The position numbers and the translations under genes were made by a program. Below are positions 34,204 to 42,762 of a stretch of 64,000 bases of DNA, piece by piece. Under the pieces are notes generated by a model. It saw nothing but the letters and a program-made list of their open reading frames with translations. It did no database searches and was not told the origin of the DNA. Origin of the DNA: UBA8190 sp003453695 (lineage in GTDB: Bacteria > Actinomycetota > Acidimicrobiia > Acidimicrobiales > UBA8190); contig DAIRBY010000008.1 of the NCBI GenBank assembly GCA_036796975.1, forward strand, positions 1-64,000. Direction: 5' to 3'. The stretch's first letter is position 1. Each line of letters begins with the position of its first letter.

Positions 34204-37086
34204 GTGGCCATCGCACCGCAGCGGACCGCTATCGGGATCCGGCGACACTTCACGACCGAGGGCGTCCATCCCTATGACGAGCTTCTCTGGGAGCGGCGTG
34301 ACGCCCGGATCACCGACTACCGCACCGGGGAGGTCGCCTTCGAGCAGGTGGGCGTCGAGGTCCCGGCCGGCTGGAGCCTGAACGCCACCAACATTCTCGC
34401 CCAGAAGTACTTCCGGGGCACCCCCGGCACCGCCGAGAGAGAGACGTCGCTCAAGCAGGTGATCGACCGGATCGTCGACACCATCGCCGACTGGGGCACG
34501 AAGGACGGCTACTTCGTCGACGACGCCGAGGCCGACGCCTTCCGCGACGAGCTCAAGCGCGTCATCGTGACCCAGCGGGCCGCCTTCAACTCACCGGTGT
34601 GGTTCAACATCGGCGTAAAGGGAGTGCCGCAGCAGGGTTCGGCATGTTTCATCCTGTCCGTCGACGACTCGATGGACTCCATCCTCAACTGGTACCGGGA
34701 AGAGGGGATCATCTTCAAGGGTGGGTCCGGGGCCGGGGTCAACCTGTCTCGCATCCGGGGATCCATGGAGCACCTCCAAGGCGGGGGCACCGCCTCCGGC
34801 CCGGTGTCCTTCATGCGCGGCGCCGACGCCTCGGCTGGCACCATAAAGAGCGGTGGCAAGACCAGGCGCGCCGCCAAGATGGTCATCCTCGACGCCGATC
34901 ACCCCGACATCGCCGACTTCGTCTGGTGCAAGGCCCTCGAGGAGCGCAAGGCCCGGGTGCTGCGCGACGCCGGCTTCGACATGGACCTGGACGGTGCCGA
35001 CTCCTTCTCGGTGCAGTACCAGAACGCCAACAACTCTGTGCGGGTCACCGACGAGTTCATGCAGGCGGTCCTGGACGACGCCGACTGGGCGCTCTTGGCT
35101 CGTTCCGACGGCTCACCGGTGCGAACCATCAAGGCTCGCGACCTGTTCAGGCAGATCGCCCACGCCGCATGGGAGTGCGCCGACCCCGGCATGCAGTTCG
35201 ACACGACGATCAACCGTTGGCACACCGCCCCGAATGCGGGCCGTATCAACGGGAGCAATCCTTGCTCGGAATACATGCACCTCGACAACAGCGCCTGCAA
35301 CCTGGCCAGCATCAACCTGCTCAAGTTCCTGGGCGAGGACGGGAGCTTCGACGTGGACGGGTTCAAGGCCGCCGCCGAGGTCGTCTTCACCGCCCAGGAG
35401 ATCCTGGTGGGCAACGCCGACTACCCGACCGAGAAGATCGCCGAGAACAGCCGCCGGTACCGGGAGCTCGGCATCGGCTACGCCAACCTCGGTGCCCTGC
35501 TCATGGCGCAGGGCCTGCCCTACGACTCGGACGAGGGCCGGGCCTGGGCCGGCGCCATCACGGCGCTCATGACGGGCCACTCCTACGCCGTCTCCGCCCG
35601 CACTGCGGCGCGCATGGGTCCGTTCGCCGGCTACCACGCCGACCGCGAGGCCATGATCGACGTCCTGCACATGCACCGGGCCGAGGTCGCCAAGATCGAC
35701 GAGGAGCTGGTTCCCACGGAACTGCTCTCGGCTGCCCAAGAAGCGTGGGAAGACGCGGTCGTGCTCGGCGAGCAGTACGGCGTCCGCAATTCGCAAGCCA
35801 GCGTGCTGGCCCCGACGGGAACCATCGCCCTGCTCATGGACTGTGACACCACGGGTGTGGAGCCCGACCTCGGCTTGGTGAAGACAAAGAAGCTGGTCGG
35901 CGGGGGGACCATGTCCATCGTCAACCAGACGATTCCCCGTGCCCTGGCTCGGCTCGGCTACTCACCGGAGCAGGTCGAGGACGTCGTCTCCTACATCGAC
36001 GAGCACAAGACGATCGTGGGCGCCCCGCACGTCCAGCCGCAGCACCTGCCGGTGTTCGCCTGTTCCATGGGTGACAACACCATCCACTACTCAGGCCATG
36101 TCCGCATGATGGGTGCTGTGCAGCCCTTCATCTCCGGTGCCATCTCCAAGACGGTGAACATGCCCGAGGACGTCACCGTGGAGGACGTGGAGCAGCTCCA
36201 TCTGGACGCTTGGAGGCTCGGGATCAAGGCCATCGCCATCTACCGCGACAACTGCAAGGTGGCTCAGCCGCTGTCCACCACCAAGAAACAAGGCGCCCTG
36301 GTCGGCGAGGGTGGCGACTTCGCTCCGGCCGGTTCCGAGGCAGAGGCCAAGGACCGTGTCATCGCCGCCCGCATCGCCGAGCTCGAGACGGCTCTGGCCA
36401 AGGAGCGGCAGCGACCGAGCGACACCGTGGTCGTGGGCGCGGTCCGCGAACGCCTGCCCCGCCGGCGCCAGTCCAAGACCTTCGCCTTCCGGGTGGCCGA
36501 CTGTGAGGGCTACGTCACCGTGGGGGAGTACGAGGACGGCCGTCCCGGTGAGGTGTTCATCAAGGTGTCGAAGCAGGGATCGACCCTGGCGGGCATCATG
36601 GACGCCTTCTCGATCTCGATCAGCTTGGGCCTTCAGCATGGCGTCCCGCTGGCCACCTACGTGCAGAAATACTCGAACATGCGCTTCGAGCCGGCGGGGA
36701 TCACCGACGACGCCGACCTCCGCATCGCCACCAGCCTGGTGGACTACATCTTCCGCCGTCTCGCCCTCGACTACCTGGGCCGTGAAGCCCGCGAGGACCT
36801 CGGGGTGCTGTCGACCTCTGAGCGGGTCCAGCCCACGCTTCCCGGTGTGGAGGAGGCCGCCACCTTGGAGCAGGACCTCGTCGAGGACGCCGGCGTGAGC
36901 CCCGTGCCGCCCAGCCGTCTCCCCACCGAGGGCGTGACGTACGGCACGACCTCCTCGGCCGAGGCACCGAGCCCCCGGGCGGAGCAGCGTGACGCTCCGC
37001 TCTGCTACCAGTGCGGCATGGTCATGCAGCGCGCCGGGTCCTGCTACGTGTGCTCGAGCTGCGGCACCACCAGCGGCTGCTCGTAG
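34204..37086 (+). CDS. nrdJ: adenosylcobalamin-dependent (class II) ribonucleotide reductase
   Basis: NrdJ makes deoxyribonucleotides for DNA synthesis using coenzyme B12, so it works with or without oxygen. It has 960 residues, the normal actinobacterial length. Cys148 (QQGSACF) and Cys354 in NPCSEYMHLDNSACNL, with Glu356, mark the active site. The barrel segments GGSGAGVNLSRIRG and APTGTIALLMDCDTTG are present. The C-terminal CYQCGMVMQRAGSCYVCSSCG supplies redox Cys pairs for thioredoxin-linked re-reduction. GTG 34204 has GGGAG upstream. The promoter region carries NrdR-type sites. Confidence 0.96.
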   Translation: MAIAPQRTAIGIRRHFTTEGVHPYDELLWERRDARITDYRTGEVAFEQVGVEVPAGWSLNATNILAQKYFRGTPGTAERETSLKQVIDRIVDTIADWGTKDGYFVDDAEADAFRDELKRVIVTQRAAFNSPVWFNIGVKGVPQQGSACFILSVDDSMDSILNWYREEGIIFKGGSGAGVNLSRIRGSMEHLQGGGTASGPVSFMRGADASAGTIKSGGKTRRAAKMVILDADHPDIADFVWCKALEERKARVLRDAGFDMDLDGADSFSVQYQNANNSVRVTDEFMQAVLDDADWALLARSDGSPVRTIKARDLFRQIAHAAWECADPGMQFDTTINRWHTAPNAGRINGSNPCSEYMHLDNSACNLASINLLKFLGEDGSFDVDGFKAAAEVVFTAQEILVGNADYPTEKIAENSRRYRELGIGYANLGALLMAQGLPYDSDEGRAWAGAITALMTGHSYAVSARTAARMGPFAGYHADREAMIDVLHMHRAEVAKIDEELVPTELLSAAQEAWEDAVVLGEQYGVRNSQASVLAPTGTIALLMDCDTTGVEPDLGLVKTKKLVGGGTMSIVNQTIPRALARLGYSPEQVEDVVSYIDEHKTIVGAPHVQPQHLPVFACSMGDNTIHYSGHVRMMGAVQPFISGAISKTVNMPEDVTVEDVEQLHLDAWRLGIKAIAIYRDNCKVAQPLSTTKKQGALVGEGGDFAPAGSEAEAKDRVIAARIAELETALAKERQRPSDTVVVGAVRERLPRRRQSKTFAFRVADCEGYVTVGEYEDGRPGEVFIKVSKQGSTLAGIMDAFSISISLGLQHGVPLATYVQKYSNMRFEPAGITDDADLRIATSLVDYIFRRLALDYLGREAREDLGVLSTSERVQPTLPGVEEAATLEQDLVEDAGVSPVPPSRLPTEGVTYGTTSSAEAPSPRAEQRDAPLCYQCGMVMQRAGSCYVCSSCGTTSGCS

Positions 37087-37201
37087 TGAGAAACCGCGCC
37101 AGGTGACGTCGGAGTTCCGCGCACGATGACGCGCACAACCGCGGTCAATGACACTCCAATCCGCGAACGGTGACATAGACGAGTTAGCAAGCAGTCAGCA
37201 A

Positions 37202-37237
37202 CAGCAGGGCCTCGGATGACATGCCGGGGCCCTGCTG
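37202..37237 (+). terminator. 10-bp perfect hairpin between nrdJ and the CBASS-type operon
   Basis: CAGCAGGGCC (37202-37211) pairs with GGCCCTGCTG (37228-37237) around a 16-base loop. It lies 115 bases after nrdJ and 27 bases before the next start, so it may be a terminator without a T tract or a leader structure of the defence operon. Confidence 0.5.
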
Positions 37238-37264
37238 CATCTTGTGAGCCGAGGAGGTGAACAG

Positions 37265-37432
37265 ATGGCCAAGAACACGGGCAAGGACTACCGGGAGGGC
37301 GAGGTGCGTGACCGGAGCCAGGTCTTCAACCCGAAAACCAAGACCTGGACCAAGCGCAACAGCGAGACCGGCGAATTCATGGACGGCAAAGAGGACGGCA
37401 CCCCCTTCAAGGGAGTGCGCAAGGAGCACTGA
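37265..37432 (+). CDS. 55-residue hydrophilic protein, first gene of CBASS-type operon
   Basis: This small, highly charged protein begins at ATG 37265 with the strongest ribosome site in the region, GAGGAGGTG, seven bases upstream. Its short motifs RSQVFNPKTKTWTKRN and FMDGKEDGTPFKGVRKE look folded rather than random and resemble small uncharacterised proteins seen beside other bacterial genes. The stop overlaps the SLATT start (TGATG), so it is translationally coupled to the effector. A regulatory or anti-toxin-like role is speculation. Confidence 0.75.
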   Translation: MAKNTGKDYREGEVRDRSQVFNPKTKTWTKRNSETGEFMDGKEDGTPFKGVRKEH

Positions 37433-37935
37433 TGGAGAAGGGCGCCATCAGCGACGAACTCGAACGGATCGAGGAGAGCGCCAAGTACAGCGGACAGACG
37501 CAGTTCGAGCAGGCGAAGTTCTGGCGTGGTTTCGGGCTCGTCGTTGGTCTGCCGGCGGCTGTCCTGGCCGCCATCTCCGGTGGAACGGGCCTGGCCGACG
37601 CTGCTGCTCGGGTGCCGGCTGGAGCCGAGGCGCTGGCCGCTGCCGGCCTCGGCGCAGTGCTCACCGCCGTCGGGGCCGCCAAGCGGGTAAGCAACGCCCA
37701 CGCCTCGGGCAACGCCTACCTGAGCATCCAGACCGACGCCCGCCAGCTCCGCCTGATCGACCTGCCAACCCTCGATGCGGAGCAAGCCCGCCAGCACTTG
37801 GCCGAGCTCACCAAGCGCCTCGCCGACGCCAACGCCGCCGCCGACCTACCGGCCTTCTACGCCTACTGGCGAGGCCGGGGGAACATCGAACGAGGTCGCC
37901 AGAGCTACGCCGTGGATGCCACGAGGGCACGCTGA
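37432..37935 (+). CDS. SLATT-type two-helix membrane effector
   Basis: This 167-residue protein has two transmembrane helices at about 31-50 (WRGFGLVVGLPAAVLAAISG) and 66-84, followed by a cytoplasmic helical region with AKRVSNAHASGNAYLSIQTD, the layout of SLATT domains (SMODS and SLOG-associating 2TM effector). In CBASS such proteins are thought to disrupt the membrane when a cyclic nucleotide binds. Coupling by one-base overlaps to the gene before and to the CD-NTase after it supports the assignment. Confidence 0.82.
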   Translation: MEKGAISDELERIEESAKYSGQTQFEQAKFWRGFGLVVGLPAAVLAAISGGTGLADAAARVPAGAEALAAAGLGAVLTAVGAAKRVSNAHASGNAYLSIQTDARQLRLIDLPTLDAEQARQHLAELTKRLADANAAADLPAFYAYWRGRGNIERGRQSYAVDATRAR

Positions 37936-38804
37936 TGGCCACAACAACGGCCAAGGCCTTCGACGAGTTCAAAGCCAAGCTCACCTTGACATCCACGCAG
38001 AGAGATCTCGTCAAGTCCCGCCGTGAGACCTGCCACGGCTACTTGGAGAAGGCGTTTCCAGGTTCGTCGGATATGCCCTTGCAAAAGACGAAACTGATCG
38101 GATCGGCAGGACGGGAAACGATCATCCGTCCGCTCGAGGACGTTGACGTGCTCGCCGTCTTCGGAGACGCCCAGGAGGTCTACAGCAAGTACTACGGGAA
38201 CTCCCGCAAGTTCCTCTACCGGGTCCGTGACGCCCTCGATGAGTACCAGGTCGAGGTGGTTGGCGCTCGTGGCCAAGCAGTGCGCCTCTTCTACAAGCAG
38301 AAGCCTCACGTCGACATCGCACCGGTGCTGCCTCGCTCTGGAGGCGGCTACCTGCTGCCCGCCGGCGACGGCAAGTGGATCTCCACCAACCCCGACTACC
38401 ACGAGACCTGGTTGGCCCAGAAGAACCAGGACTTGGGCGGCTACTTGAAGCCCCTTGTCCGGATGCTCCGGAGATGGAACCGGGAGCACTCGAGGTATTT
38501 CAAGTCCTTCCACCTCGAGGTGATGGCCGCCAACACTTTCTCCTCGCTCGGGTCCAACTCGAGGGAGACGTGTCAGGCCTTCTTCAAGCACGCCAACATC
38601 TCGGCGTCCGACCCCGCATTCGGCGGCGCTCTCGACGACTACATGGGCTGGCTCAGCACTCGGCGGGCGAACGCCAAGCAGGCGATGGAGGCTGCCGAAA
38701 CACACGCCGCCAAGGCGTTGAGGGCAGAGGCTACGGGCGACCACAAGACGGCGATCGCACAGTGGCGCATCGTCTTCGGCGACGAGTTCCCGGCCTACGG
38801 GTAG
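37935..38804 (+). CDS. CD-NTase (SMODS nucleotidyltransferase) of a CBASS-type system
   Basis: This 289-residue cGAS/DncV-like nucleotidyltransferase makes cyclic oligonucleotide signals on phage infection in known CBASS systems. The active-site pattern is intact: LIGSAGRETIIRPLEDVDVL contains GS (56-57), Asp69 and Asp71, and the third Asp127 is in HVDIAP. A helical C-terminal half (GYLKPLVRMLRRWNRE) matches SMODS proteins. There are no Cap2/Cap3 ubiquitin-like partners nearby, so a type I arrangement with the SLATT effector is inferred. The nucleotide product cannot be predicted by eye. Confidence 0.87.
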   Translation: MATTTAKAFDEFKAKLTLTSTQRDLVKSRRETCHGYLEKAFPGSSDMPLQKTKLIGSAGRETIIRPLEDVDVLAVFGDAQEVYSKYYGNSRKFLYRVRDALDEYQVEVVGARGQAVRLFYKQKPHVDIAPVLPRSGGGYLLPAGDGKWISTNPDYHETWLAQKNQDLGGYLKPLVRMLRRWNREHSRYFKSFHLEVMAANTFSSLGSNSRETCQAFFKHANISASDPAFGGALDDYMGWLSTRRANAKQAMEAAETHAAKALRAEATGDHKTAIAQWRIVFGDEFPAYG

Positions 38805-38810
38805 TCGCTT

Positions 38811-39202
38811 ATGCCCGCCCAGCCGTCGTTTGTGCCTCGACAGCTCCTTTCTGTGCTCTCCTATTTCGGCGTGCAGGAGGACGTGTACTGGAACCTGGCG
38901 ACGGACTGGCATGAGGCACTTCGTCTGGCCCGAGCTCGAGAGCAACACGAACTCGCCTTCAAGGTCCACCTGCTGCAGCTCCGCCACAGGAACTCGGTCC
39001 CCGACCTGGCCGAGGCTCTCAAGCAGGGCAGGGAGACCTGTGGGGCAAGCTGACGGGCCGGCTCCCGGCACAGGATGACGATCTCGTCATGTGGAGCTGG
39101 CTGACAGGCGAGCGCCGCCGGAGCTACCGGCCCGAGGACCTGATTGCCAGCGAACGTGTCCTGGTGCCGAGGTTCCCCTTCATGCGCCGTCGGACGAGGT
39201 AG
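38811..39202 (+). pseudogene. frameshifted fourth gene of the CBASS-type operon
   Basis: ATG 38811 is six bases after the CD-NTase stop. The frame runs to a stop at 39053 (80 residues, ending LAEALKQGRETCGAS). From about 39025 a second frame without a usable start continues as GDLWGKLTGRLPAQDDDLVM and ends RFPFMRRRTR at TAG 39200-39202. The two parts read like one protein of about 130 residues broken by a one-base change near CAGGGCAGGGAG. The product is not recognised. It could be a real mutation, a sequencing error or programmed frameshifting. Confidence 0.6.
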
Positions 39203-39236
39203 ACCCCGGGGTCGGCTGAGGGCATCCCCGAGGCTC

Positions 39237-39689
39237 TCATCCGACATGACCTTGCCCTCGACGGTTGGCCGTCGCCCCCGCCACCGTCGCTGTTGAACGC
39301 CGGCGCCGCCGGGACGGCACCGAAGCGTCCGGGTCCTCGTCCAGCATGAGGCTGAAGCGCACGTCCTCGCTGAGCATGATCGGGGCTTCGGTGCTCTTGG
39401 TTGTGGGGGAGCCGAAGGACACCAGCCTGGCATTCACCAGCGTCTGCAAGCCCACCCGTTCGTGATTCGACGGCTCGGTGGGAACGTCGCCGTGCTCGAC
39501 CTGGCGTAGGAGCCGGGCTTCAGTATTCGACACATGGTCTCGGTGCAGATGCCGGCGCACTGCCGCCTCCAGCGTGGCGCTGTCGACGGCGTCGACAGTA
39601 CCGACGATGGCCAGCTGGTGGCCGTTCCGGCGCAGGGACATACCGCAGACAGCGAGCGCCTGGGCCAACCGGATCTCAGCTCGGTGCAA
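39237..39689 (-). CDS. hypothetical protein coupled to an XRE regulator
   Basis: This 150-residue protein has an N-terminal segment of predicted alpha/beta character (LAQALAVCGMSLRRNGHQLAIVGTVD), a middle stretch with TEARLLRQVEHGDVPTEP and an Arg-rich, low-complexity tail. The ATG at 39689 overlaps the end of the XRE gene by 14 bases, so the pair is one operon. No known family is recognised. A toxin-antitoxin-like or regulator-partner arrangement is possible. Confidence 0.6.
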   Translation of the reverse strand: MHRAEIRLAQALAVCGMSLRRNGHQLAIVGTVDAVDSATLEAAVRRHLHRDHVSNTEARLLRQVEHGDVPTEPSNHERVGLQTLVNARLVSFGSPTTKSTEAPIMLSEDVRFSLMLDEDPDASVPSRRRRRSTATVAGATANRRGQGHVG

Positions 39690-40032
39690 TCGGGTCGAGT
39701 GGCCAGTCGAGCACCTCGATCAGGGTGCCGACCGGGGTGAGCTTGCCCACGGCCACGAGCACTGCACCTAACCGGGCCGGGTCGTCTTCTTCGTCGACGG
39801 CATTCGGTTCCTCCACCTCGTCGACGAGCAACGCCTCCACGGTGGTGCCGAGTACTCGAGCCAGGCGCAGCACCGTGTCGAGCGTGACCACGTCGTGGCC
39901 GTGGCCGTTCTCGAGCGCCGTGTACATCGTTGCGGTGACGCCGAGTTCTCCCGACACCGTCCGTACCGACAGCCCCATCTCAGGCCGCCGCCGGCGCACC
40001 AGCGCAGCATCGAGAAGTGCCCGCTCGCTCAC
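39676..40032 (-). CDS. XRE-family helix-turn-helix regulator
   Basis: This protein of about 118 residues has a Cro/C1-type helix-turn-helix: MGLSVRTVSGELGVTATMYTALENG, then TLDTVLRLARVLGTTVEALL. An acidic C-terminal tail follows. GTG 40032 has AGGAG five bases upstream, and its GTGA overlaps a stop in another frame, indicating a translationally coupled upstream gene. It probably controls its own operon inside the defence-like island. Confidence 0.8.
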   Translation of the reverse strand: MSERALLDAALVRRRRPEMGLSVRTVSGELGVTATMYTALENGHGHDVVTLDTVLRLARVLGTTVEALLVDEVEEPNAVDEEDDPARLGAVLVAVGKLTPVGTLIEVLDWPLDPIAPS

Positions 40033-40204
40033 GACAGCTCCTGGACCGACAGGCCCCACCGCAGCGCCCACCGTCTGGCGTCCCGCTCAAGAGGTCGACG
40101 AGCACCTCGCCGTCGACCGACCGCCACCCGACGGGCCGGCGACCGGCGACGTCGGGCAGCTCGAGCGGAGTCCCCGCGCTGCTATCCCAGGTCTCCGCGC
40201 TGAC
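40029..40204 (-). pseudogene. broken upstream partner of the XRE gene
   Basis: A frame ending ERDARRWALRWGLSVQELS stops at TGA 40031-40029, overlapping the XRE GTG. Upstream sequence that looks like its continuation (SAETWDSSAGTPLELPDVAG, then SVDGEVLVDLL) is in a different frame, and the switch is needed near 40085-40100. No ATG, GTG or TTG start is visible close to the upstream part. This looks like a small gene broken by one or two base changes. Confidence 0.4.
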
Positions 40205-40326
40205 CAGACGCCCGCCCCGGGGTGATGTGGGGAGTCTCCGCGCCGGTGGGAACGGGAGGTGACCACGGTCCTCCTGCACGCACGATCCAGAGTGGAGACA
40301 TTACAAGCGTCCGAGAGCCTGTGGAT

Positions 40327-40749
40327 ATGGCTCTCCCAGGGGCGGTGACCAGCACCGACAGGTGTGGGGTGCAGGCCGAAGCGGCCTCGCCTAAGGACGA
40401 CGGGGTCTACCCCCGGCCCCTCGACGAACTGGTGCGGGAGCTCGCCCTCGAGCCGGCCGAGCCGACGGCAGCGCGTGGGCCGGGTACCGCTCCTTGTGTC
40501 TGGCGTCAACCGCCTGGCCCGGAGTTGTCCCCCCCTTCGCTCACCACCGGTGCCACTCTGGATCTCATGATCTTTCGCACCATGAGGGACCTGGCCCAGG
40601 CCGTCGACCGGGTCCACCGTGATCTGAGCGGCCGCCTGCCCGCCGGGGCGCCCAGGAGCGTGCTGGCCGAGGCCATCCGCTCCCACCCCGACGGCCAGCA
40701 CTTCAACGACACGACCGTCGCTTCGGTAGTCACCTTCCTCGCCAGGTAG
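40327..40749 (+). CDS. hypothetical protein
   Basis: This protein of about 140 residues starts at ATG 40327 (GTG 40321 is also possible). The N-terminal half is Pro/Ala rich; the C-terminal half (MIFRTMRDLAQAVDRVHRDL, then HPDGQHFNDTTVASVVTFLA) looks like a folded helical domain. No family is recognised. An HNH-domain gene follows 47 bases downstream on the same strand. Confidence 0.55.
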   Translation: MALPGAVTSTDRCGVQAEAASPKDDGVYPRPLDELVRELALEPAEPTAARGPGTAPCVWRQPPGPELSPPSLTTGATLDLMIFRTMRDLAQAVDRVHRDLSGRLPAGAPRSVLAEAIRSHPDGQHFNDTTVASVVTFLAR

Positions 40750-40796
40750 GCATGGCGGGGCTTTGGCCCGGGCACCTTGCGTGCCGATAGGAGGTC

Positions 40797-41174
40797 GTGA
40801 GCTCGCACCTCCTCTTGGCGCTCGTGCCGTTGGTGGTGATCGTCGCTCTGGTCAGGGTGGCCGACGACTGGCTGCGGGCGAAGCAGCGAGAACAACGCCG
40901 TCGGGCCCGGCGCGAGCGCCAAGCTGCCTACCGGCGATACCTGCACTCGCCGCATTGGCAACTGCGGCGGCGGTCCGCTCTCGAGCGGGCGAACGGCCGT
41001 TGCAGGGATTGCGGCCGGCCCACCGTGTCACTCGAGGTGCATCACCTCACCTACCGCCGCCTGGGACGGGAACACCGCAAGGATCTGCGGGCGCTCTGTC
41101 CCGCCTGCCACGAGCGCCGTCACCGTCGGCGCCCCAGCCCCCTCGAGCGTCTCCTCGACTGGCTCACGAACTGA
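40797..41174 (+). CDS. membrane-anchored HNH nuclease-like protein
   Basis: This 125-residue protein has an N-terminal membrane helix (about 4-21) and a basic linker, then an HNH domain: Cys69/Cys72, the HHLTY histidines at 82-83, and LCPACH with Cys101, Cys104 and His105. All zinc and catalytic positions appear present. HNH domains cut DNA in restriction and phage-defence proteins. A membrane anchor could place it where foreign DNA enters. GTG 40797 has a near-perfect AGGAGG site. Confidence 0.82.
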   Translation: MSSHLLLALVPLVVIVALVRVADDWLRAKQREQRRRARRERQAAYRRYLHSPHWQLRRRSALERANGRCRDCGRPTVSLEVHHLTYRRLGREHRKDLRALCPACHERRHRRRPSPLERLLDWLTN

Positions 41175-41282
41175 CGGTTCCTTCTGCGAGGAGGCATCTC
41201 ACGCTTGGGCAGTGACCCCTTCCCAGTGCAACAACCTGCCGATACCATCTCGCAGCAGTCCCGCTGAGCAGGGGGTTCGGCA

Positions 41283-42725
41283 GTGGCCAGTGCCGAGGAG
41301 AAGTGGCAGCGAGCACGGCTCATCCCGGTTACAGGGATCGCAGGGGCCGAGGAACAGGAGCGGCGGGGGACCTCAGTGCTCCTCTCCGTCCTCGGTGCGG
41401 TCCGGGAGTTCGGCCGGGCGATCACCATGCGCATGGGAGCGCCAGCCGGCAGCATCGAGTGTTTCATCGAGGTCGAGTTCGTACTGGGCGACCGCAAGGT
41501 CCGGCCCGACGGGCTCATCCGGGTGCTCGGGCGAGGCAACAAGACCTGGACGGCGCTCGTCGAGGTGAAGACCGGGCGCAACCAGCTCCAAGCCAACCAG
41601 GTCGAGGACTACCTGGAGGTGGCCCGGGCCCGGGAGTACGACGCCGTCGTCACGATCAGCACCCAGCTCGCCTATCAGCCGGGTGTGCATCCGCTCACCA
41701 TCGACCGGCGCAAGACCAAGAAGGTGGCGCTGCACCACCTGTCGTGGAGCGAGATCCACACCGAAGCCCTCATCGAGCAGCTCAACCACGCCGTGTCAGA
41801 CCCCGACCAGGCCTGGATCCTCTCCGAGTTCATCCGGTATCTCGAAGAACCCAAGTCCGGCGCACTCGAGTTCGAGGACATGGGACCGAACTGGCCGGCT
41901 GTACGGGACTCGGTGGCCAACCGCACCATCCGCTCCAGCGAACCCATGGTCAGCGAGACGGTGCGCCGCTTCGGCCAGCTCGTGTCCTTCGTCGGCATGC
42001 ACCTCTCGCAGCATCTTGCCGTGCACGTACGAACTGGCGTGACTCGCAAAGACCTCGACGACCCGGCGGGGCGCCTGCAGGCACAGGTAAACGAACTCGT
42101 GAGCAGTGGCCGTCTCACGGGGTCGCTCGTCGTTCCGAACGCCATCGCCCCCATCGACGTGGTGGCCGACCTGCGTGCCGGGAAAGTTTCGTGCCACCTG
42201 ACAGTGCAGGCCCCGAAGAGCCGGAAGACGGCCCGTGGACAGGTGACGTGGCTCACCGGACAGCTTCATGACCCGCATGCTGACCTGCTCATCCAGGCCA
42301 CGACAGCGCACTCGAGACACCCTGGTCCGGCGTGCTCTTTCGACAAGGTGGCCGAGGACCCGACAGCGCTCCTCGACGATGCCAAAGCCGAGCTGCGGGA
42401 CCTGAGCCTGGCCCTCATCCGCTCGGCCGGCACCAAGCGAGGCCGGGGCCGGGGCAGCTTCATCGACTCGGTCATCGACACCGTCGAGGAGTTCTACGGC
42501 CGTGTGGTGCAGGAGCTGAAGCCGGCGCTGCCGACTGCGCCCCGGGTGAAGCCGGGGCAGGAGGCCGGAGTGCCGACGGGCGACCAGGTACTGGCCGACC
42601 TTCTCACCGAGGCTCCCGACAGGGAGGCAGTCCCGAGCGACGGCGTTGAGCGGCTCGGCACACCGGCGACGATGCCGGACCTCTCTGTCCCGGCGCTGCC
42701 GGCGCAGGTGACCAGAGAGCCCTGA
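41283..42725 (+). CDS. PD-(D/E)XK nuclease-like protein next to a helicase-nuclease
   Basis: This 480-residue protein has an N-terminal nuclease-like core: an early acidic helix (GAEEQERR, 21-28), then Asp76 in VRPDGLIRV, Glu94 and Lys96 in ALVEVKTG, and QLQANQVEDYLEVA, the order of PD-(D/E)XK enzymes. The central part (about 220-330) has beta-rich segments; the C-terminal ~60 residues are Pro rich. It ends 37 bases before the large helicase gene, so the two probably form one operon. I do not recognise it as part of a named defence system. Confidence 0.7.
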   Translation: MASAEEKWQRARLIPVTGIAGAEEQERRGTSVLLSVLGAVREFGRAITMRMGAPAGSIECFIEVEFVLGDRKVRPDGLIRVLGRGNKTWTALVEVKTGRNQLQANQVEDYLEVARAREYDAVVTISTQLAYQPGVHPLTIDRRKTKKVALHHLSWSEIHTEALIEQLNHAVSDPDQAWILSEFIRYLEEPKSGALEFEDMGPNWPAVRDSVANRTIRSSEPMVSETVRRFGQLVSFVGMHLSQHLAVHVRTGVTRKDLDDPAGRLQAQVNELVSSGRLTGSLVVPNAIAPIDVVADLRAGKVSCHLTVQAPKSRKTARGQVTWLTGQLHDPHADLLIQATTAHSRHPGPACSFDKVAEDPTALLDDAKAELRDLSLALIRSAGTKRGRGRGSFIDSVIDTVEEFYGRVVQELKPALPTAPRVKPGQEAGVPTGDQVLADLLTEAPDREAVPSDGVERLGTPATMPDLSVPALPAQVTREP

Positions 42726-42762
42726 CGGGCAGCACGGCGGACCGAGGGGGGCCGAAGAAACC

